Source of the DNA: Anaerolineae bacterium
GTDB lineage: Bacteria > Chloroflexota > Anaerolineae > DUEN01
Direction: 5' to 3'
NCBI GenBank assembly: GCA_025060615.1
Contig: JANXBS010000008.1
Span: forward strand, 1 to 64,000
DNA length: 64,000 nt
This document shows, in pieces, positions 61,454-64,000 of the stretch. Below the pieces are notes generated by a model. It was not told the DNA's origin and did not search any database. It saw only the letters and a program-made list of their open reading frames with translations. Numbering within the stretch: position 1 is the first letter of the stretch; every line of letters begins with the position of its first letter. The translations under genes and the position numbers were made by a program.

Positions 61454-63670
61454 ATGAATCAAGGGCGATGGAGTGATGAACTCGTCTTCTCCTGTGACGT
61501 GGAGACGCTACCTACGGGCGGCTGTTACGGCAACCTGGAGGCATTCGCCCGCGCCGACGCCGTTTCGGATCTGGACGGCCTTTACTGCCCGCTGGACGAC
61601 CAATGGTACTGCGGACAGGTGCGCTTTCGCTTCTTTGCAGCCGGCGAACGGCTGATGCCCCTGGCCACCCGTTTCTTCCCAAGCTATCAAGAGACGATCT
61701 ACGGAACTGAGGGGATCGTGCTCTCCAAACGGATCTTCGTCCCTTACCGGGTGGGATACCAGCAATCCGTCTGTTGGCAGATGGACCTGGAGACCGAGGG
61801 ACATCAGTACATCCAGATCGAGGTGGATATCCGCTGGCCAGCTATCCGTTCGTATGGACATACCCGACAGCCGCCATCCTCAGAGCAAGAGAAGCGCGTA
61901 CGCCAAGAGATGGAAAGCGGCCTGCTCGTCGCCCGCACCGTTGGCCGGGAGCGCGAGGTGCGCGTCTTCGGCTCGAACGGACCCCCTTCGCAGGTGCAAT
62001 TCATAGAGCCAGGCCGAGCGCGCCTCAGCTACTTCGTCTTGGCCGAAGGGTATGTGGATGTGCCGTTCATCCTTACCTTCTCACCCGCTGGTGAACAGCT
62101 CGCCTGGAACGGCTTTCTGGCCAATGGCGAGGCAGGGCTCTTGTTGCAGGAGTCGAGCCAGCGCATGGAGGAGGCGATCGGCCAGAGCCGTCTGATCACG
62201 CCCGATCCCGTCATCAACCGCGGCTTGGCCTGGGCGGCGATCAACACCCTGCGCGTTCAGCAGCGCTACCGGCTCGGCGCCGGCTTCACCAACGACCCGC
62301 CTGGGGATGTGGTGGTCGTGCGGGACGCGGCCTGGTATGGGATGGGAGCCGATTATCTGACGCCCGACTTCGTGGCCGATCTGTACAGACTGATCCAGCG
62401 GTACGGCATCTACGAGGGCGGTAAACTCGCCGAGTATATTCGCGCAGTCGCGGGCACGCATGAGGATTATGGCCTCAGTCTGAACGACGACACGCCCCTG
62501 TTCATCATCGCTGTCCATCACCACTACGCGCTCCATCGGGATAGGAATCTTTTGCATGATCTCTATCCGGCGGTGCGGGATGCCGCTCACTGGATCATCC
62601 AGCAGATCGAAGGCGGACTGGTATGGGCGCGCGCGGAGGGGACCAACGTCTACGGCATCACGAGCTGGCGCAACATCATCCCTGGCTATCGGCTGGACGG
62701 CGCGGTGACCGAGATCAACGCCGAGTGCGCGTGGGCGCTGCGCTGCGCTGCCGATCTGGCTGCCGCCATTGGCGATGCCGCCAGCCAGGCCCGCTTCGCG
62801 TCAGAGGCACAAGCCTTGACGGAGGCGATCCGCGAACGGCTGCTCTCGCCGGAGACCGGCCTATATCTGCTAGCCCTAGACGACGAGGGCTTGCCGAGGC
62901 CCGAGCTCACCGTGGATCAGGTGTTTCCATTACTGGCCGGCATCGCCCCAGCCGATGTGCGCTCTCGAATTATCGAGCGGCTGTGGAGCCCAGCCTGGAT
63001 GTCGCCTTACGGGCTGCGCACGGTAGGCGAGGATGAGCCGACTTACGATCCCCGTTTTGGCTTCGGGCTGCTAGGAGGCATCTGGCCTAACGCGTGGGCA
63101 TGGGCCGCGCTGGCCCATCGTGCTGATCCCGATCGCCTGGTGGATGCGCTGCATCGCCTGTGCCTGCTCTGCGCTCCACCGGCCGAGGGGAAAAGCGATC
63201 GGGTGCCCGGCCAGTTCCCGGAATGGTTGGACGGCGAGACGGGCGAGAACCGGGGGATGATGCTTAGCCCCTGGTTCCCGCCAACGCTTCTCTGGCTGGC
63301 GATGGAGGGGTTGGCCGGCCTGCAGCCGCAGCCGGACGAGCTATGTGTGACCCCTTCGGTGCCGCGCGGGTGGCGCTGGTTCGTGTGTCAGCGCGTGCCG
63401 CGGGGCCCTCGGTTCCTCACGTTCTTTTACCTGGACGGCGTGCTGCACAGCAATCGCCCTATCGCTAGCCCTTTGCCGGTCCAGGTGTACGATCGCATCG
63501 AGCGAGCTCATCAAGAGGAGCGCGCCCTCGTCCTCCAGCGCGGCGAGCAACGTTGGGTGTTCGCCTTCGCCCCAGGCGAAGGATGGGAGGGCCGGGTGCG
63601 CGTGGAAAATCGGTGGGTATCGGTCAGCCTGGCTGCTGGCGAGGCGAGGCTGATCCCGGTGAAAGGGTGA
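61454..63670 (+). CDS. Alpha/alpha-barrel glycoside hydrolase-like protein (amylo-glucosidase/GH-like)
   Basis: 738 residues. N-terminal beta-rich region (about 1-260: GGCYGNLEAFARADAVSDLDGLY, LSKRIFVPYRV), then a six-hairpin barrel (about 265-640: RDAAWYGMGADYLTPDFVADLYRLIQRYG, SLNDDTPLFIIAVHHHYALHRD, AEINAE-like VTEINAECAWALRCAADLAA). Likely acids are in the RDAAWYG and EINAECAW motifs. It resembles GH15/GH63/amylo-alpha-1,6-glucosidase-type proteins. No signal peptide. Exact family not certain. Confidence 0.78.
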   Translation: MNQGRWSDELVFSCDVETLPTGGCYGNLEAFARADAVSDLDGLYCPLDDQWYCGQVRFRFFAAGERLMPLATRFFPSYQETIYGTEGIVLSKRIFVPYRVGYQQSVCWQMDLETEGHQYIQIEVDIRWPAIRSYGHTRQPPSSEQEKRVRQEMESGLLVARTVGREREVRVFGSNGPPSQVQFIEPGRARLSYFVLAEGYVDVPFILTFSPAGEQLAWNGFLANGEAGLLLQESSQRMEEAIGQSRLITPDPVINRGLAWAAINTLRVQQRYRLGAGFTNDPPGDVVVVRDAAWYGMGADYLTPDFVADLYRLIQRYGIYEGGKLAEYIRAVAGTHEDYGLSLNDDTPLFIIAVHHHYALHRDRNLLHDLYPAVRDAAHWIIQQIEGGLVWARAEGTNVYGITSWRNIIPGYRLDGAVTEINAECAWALRCAADLAAAIGDAASQARFASEAQALTEAIRERLLSPETGLYLLALDDEGLPRPELTVDQVFPLLAGIAPADVRSRIIERLWSPAWMSPYGLRTVGEDEPTYDPRFGFGLLGGIWPNAWAWAALAHRADPDRLVDALHRLCLLCAPPAEGKSDRVPGQFPEWLDGETGENRGMMLSPWFPPTLLWLAMEGLAGLQPQPDELCVTPSVPRGWRWFVCQRVPRGPRFLTFFYLDGVLHSNRPIASPLPVQVYDRIERAHQEERALVLQRGEQRWVFAFAPGEGWEGRVRVENRWVSVSLAAGEARLIPVKG

Positions 63671-63704
63671 GCAGTCTGACGAGCCGATTGAGGGAGACGA
63701 CCAC

Positions 63705-64000
63705 ATGCGGGCGGCTCTGAGCGTGTTCTGGCGCTCACTCCAATACTGGGGCGACGAGATCGCCCTATTGGTGCCGTTGAACGCGGCCTGGCTGCTGGCA
63801 GTCCTGTTGATCATCCCCGGTCCACCGGCCACAGCCGCCCTGTTGACGGTGACCAACCGCATGGCCCACGGCGAGCTGGTGAGCTGGCGCATCGCCCGAG
63901 ACGCGTTCCGCCGCTACTTCTGGAAGTCATGGGCATGGGCAGCCATCAACCTGGCCTTTGTCGGCCTGCTCGTGTTCAACCACCTGTACTACTCTGCCCA
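63705..64000 (+). CDS. DUF624-like membrane protein, 3' end outside window
   Basis: 98 codons visible, open at the right edge. MRAALSVFWRSLQYWGDEIALLVPLNAAWLLAVLLIIPGPPATAALL fits the start of the YesL/DUF624 family of membrane proteins often found near carbohydrate genes; a second span (WAAINLAFVGLLVFNHLYY) begins at the edge. AGGGAG lies upstream of the ATG. It follows the glycosidase by 34 bases and may be in one operon with it. Confidence 0.72.
   Translation, partial: MRAALSVFWRSLQYWGDEIALLVPLNAAWLLAVLLIIPGPPATAALLTVTNRMAHGELVSWRIARDAFRRYFWKSWAWAAINLAFVGLLVFNHLYYSA

Overview
The window looks like chromosomal DNA of a GC-rich, probably thermophilic member of the Chloroflexota (Anaerolineae-like). 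This is inferred from gene content, not from a marker gene. Supporting points are coenzyme F420 genes, a Thi4-type thiazole synthase with the archaeal His, an archaeal/eukaryote-type prolyl-tRNA synthetase, a two-domain protein disulfide oxidoreductase typical of thermophiles, an adenosine-specific kinase, and several lipoproteins with Thr/Pro-rich linkers. No rRNA, tRNA or CRISPR array was found.

Layout. 1-3.3 kb: an integron-type integrase cut by the left edge, a gene-poor stretch with one candidate small membrane peptide, then cofE and npdG (F420). 3.4-8.8 kb: a TetR regulator with a palindromic operator, two ABC-2-type ATPases and two HlyD adaptors, with no permease gene. 8.8-14.9 kb: a thiamine operon behind a strong promoter, a TPP riboswitch and a terminator (cytX-thiE-thiM-thiL-thi4-thiD). 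14.9-16.8 kb: Nudix, acylphosphatase, nitroreductase and adenosine-specific kinase. 17.1-20.4 kb: a Co/Ni ECF transporter (cbiMQO) and a Fur-family regulator. 20.6-23.8 kb: a membrane zinc protease and two HtrA proteases. 23.9-31.3 kb: a solute-binding lipoprotein, an adaptor lipoprotein, a very large FtsX-type permease and two ATPases, one with an AbrB-like tail. 31.3-37.5 kb: GatZ-like protein, GNAT-like protein, a nitrilase-fold protein lacking its catalytic Cys, small membrane proteins, and a subtilisin-like protease with a small partner. 37.6-41 kb: fabF, fabH, a Nudix protein. 41-45.9 kb: disulfide oxidoreductase, OsmC, ECF sigma/anti-sigma, a CHAT (caspase-like) protease, prepilin peptidase. 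46-53 kb: EamA transporter, anaerobic glycerol-3-phosphate dehydrogenase GlpABC with an extra membrane protein inside the operon, and a cysteine-containing HTH regulator. 53-58.4 kb: a TrmB-type regulator and a MacAB-like exporter whose permease is a tandem fusion. 58.7-64 kb: phosphoesterase, LOG protein, proS, an alpha/alpha-barrel glycosidase and a DUF624-like membrane protein cut by the right edge.

Signals that the genes do not explain: (1) a roughly 180-bp structured element present twice (about 19733-19915 and 42119-42304), each time just upstream of a minus-strand gene; (2) a 71-bp nested inverted-repeat element at 12088-12158 that can fold as a three-way junction before thiL; (3) a 20-bp palindrome present once as an intergenic hairpin and once inside the CHAT gene at the edge of its catalytic domain; (4) a pair of ABC ATPases with complementary defects; (5) an ABC ATPase fused to an AbrB-like domain; (6) a subtilisin-like protease coupled to a small propeptide-like partner. 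Items 1 and 2 are the best candidates for something undescribed. All need database searches that could not be run here.
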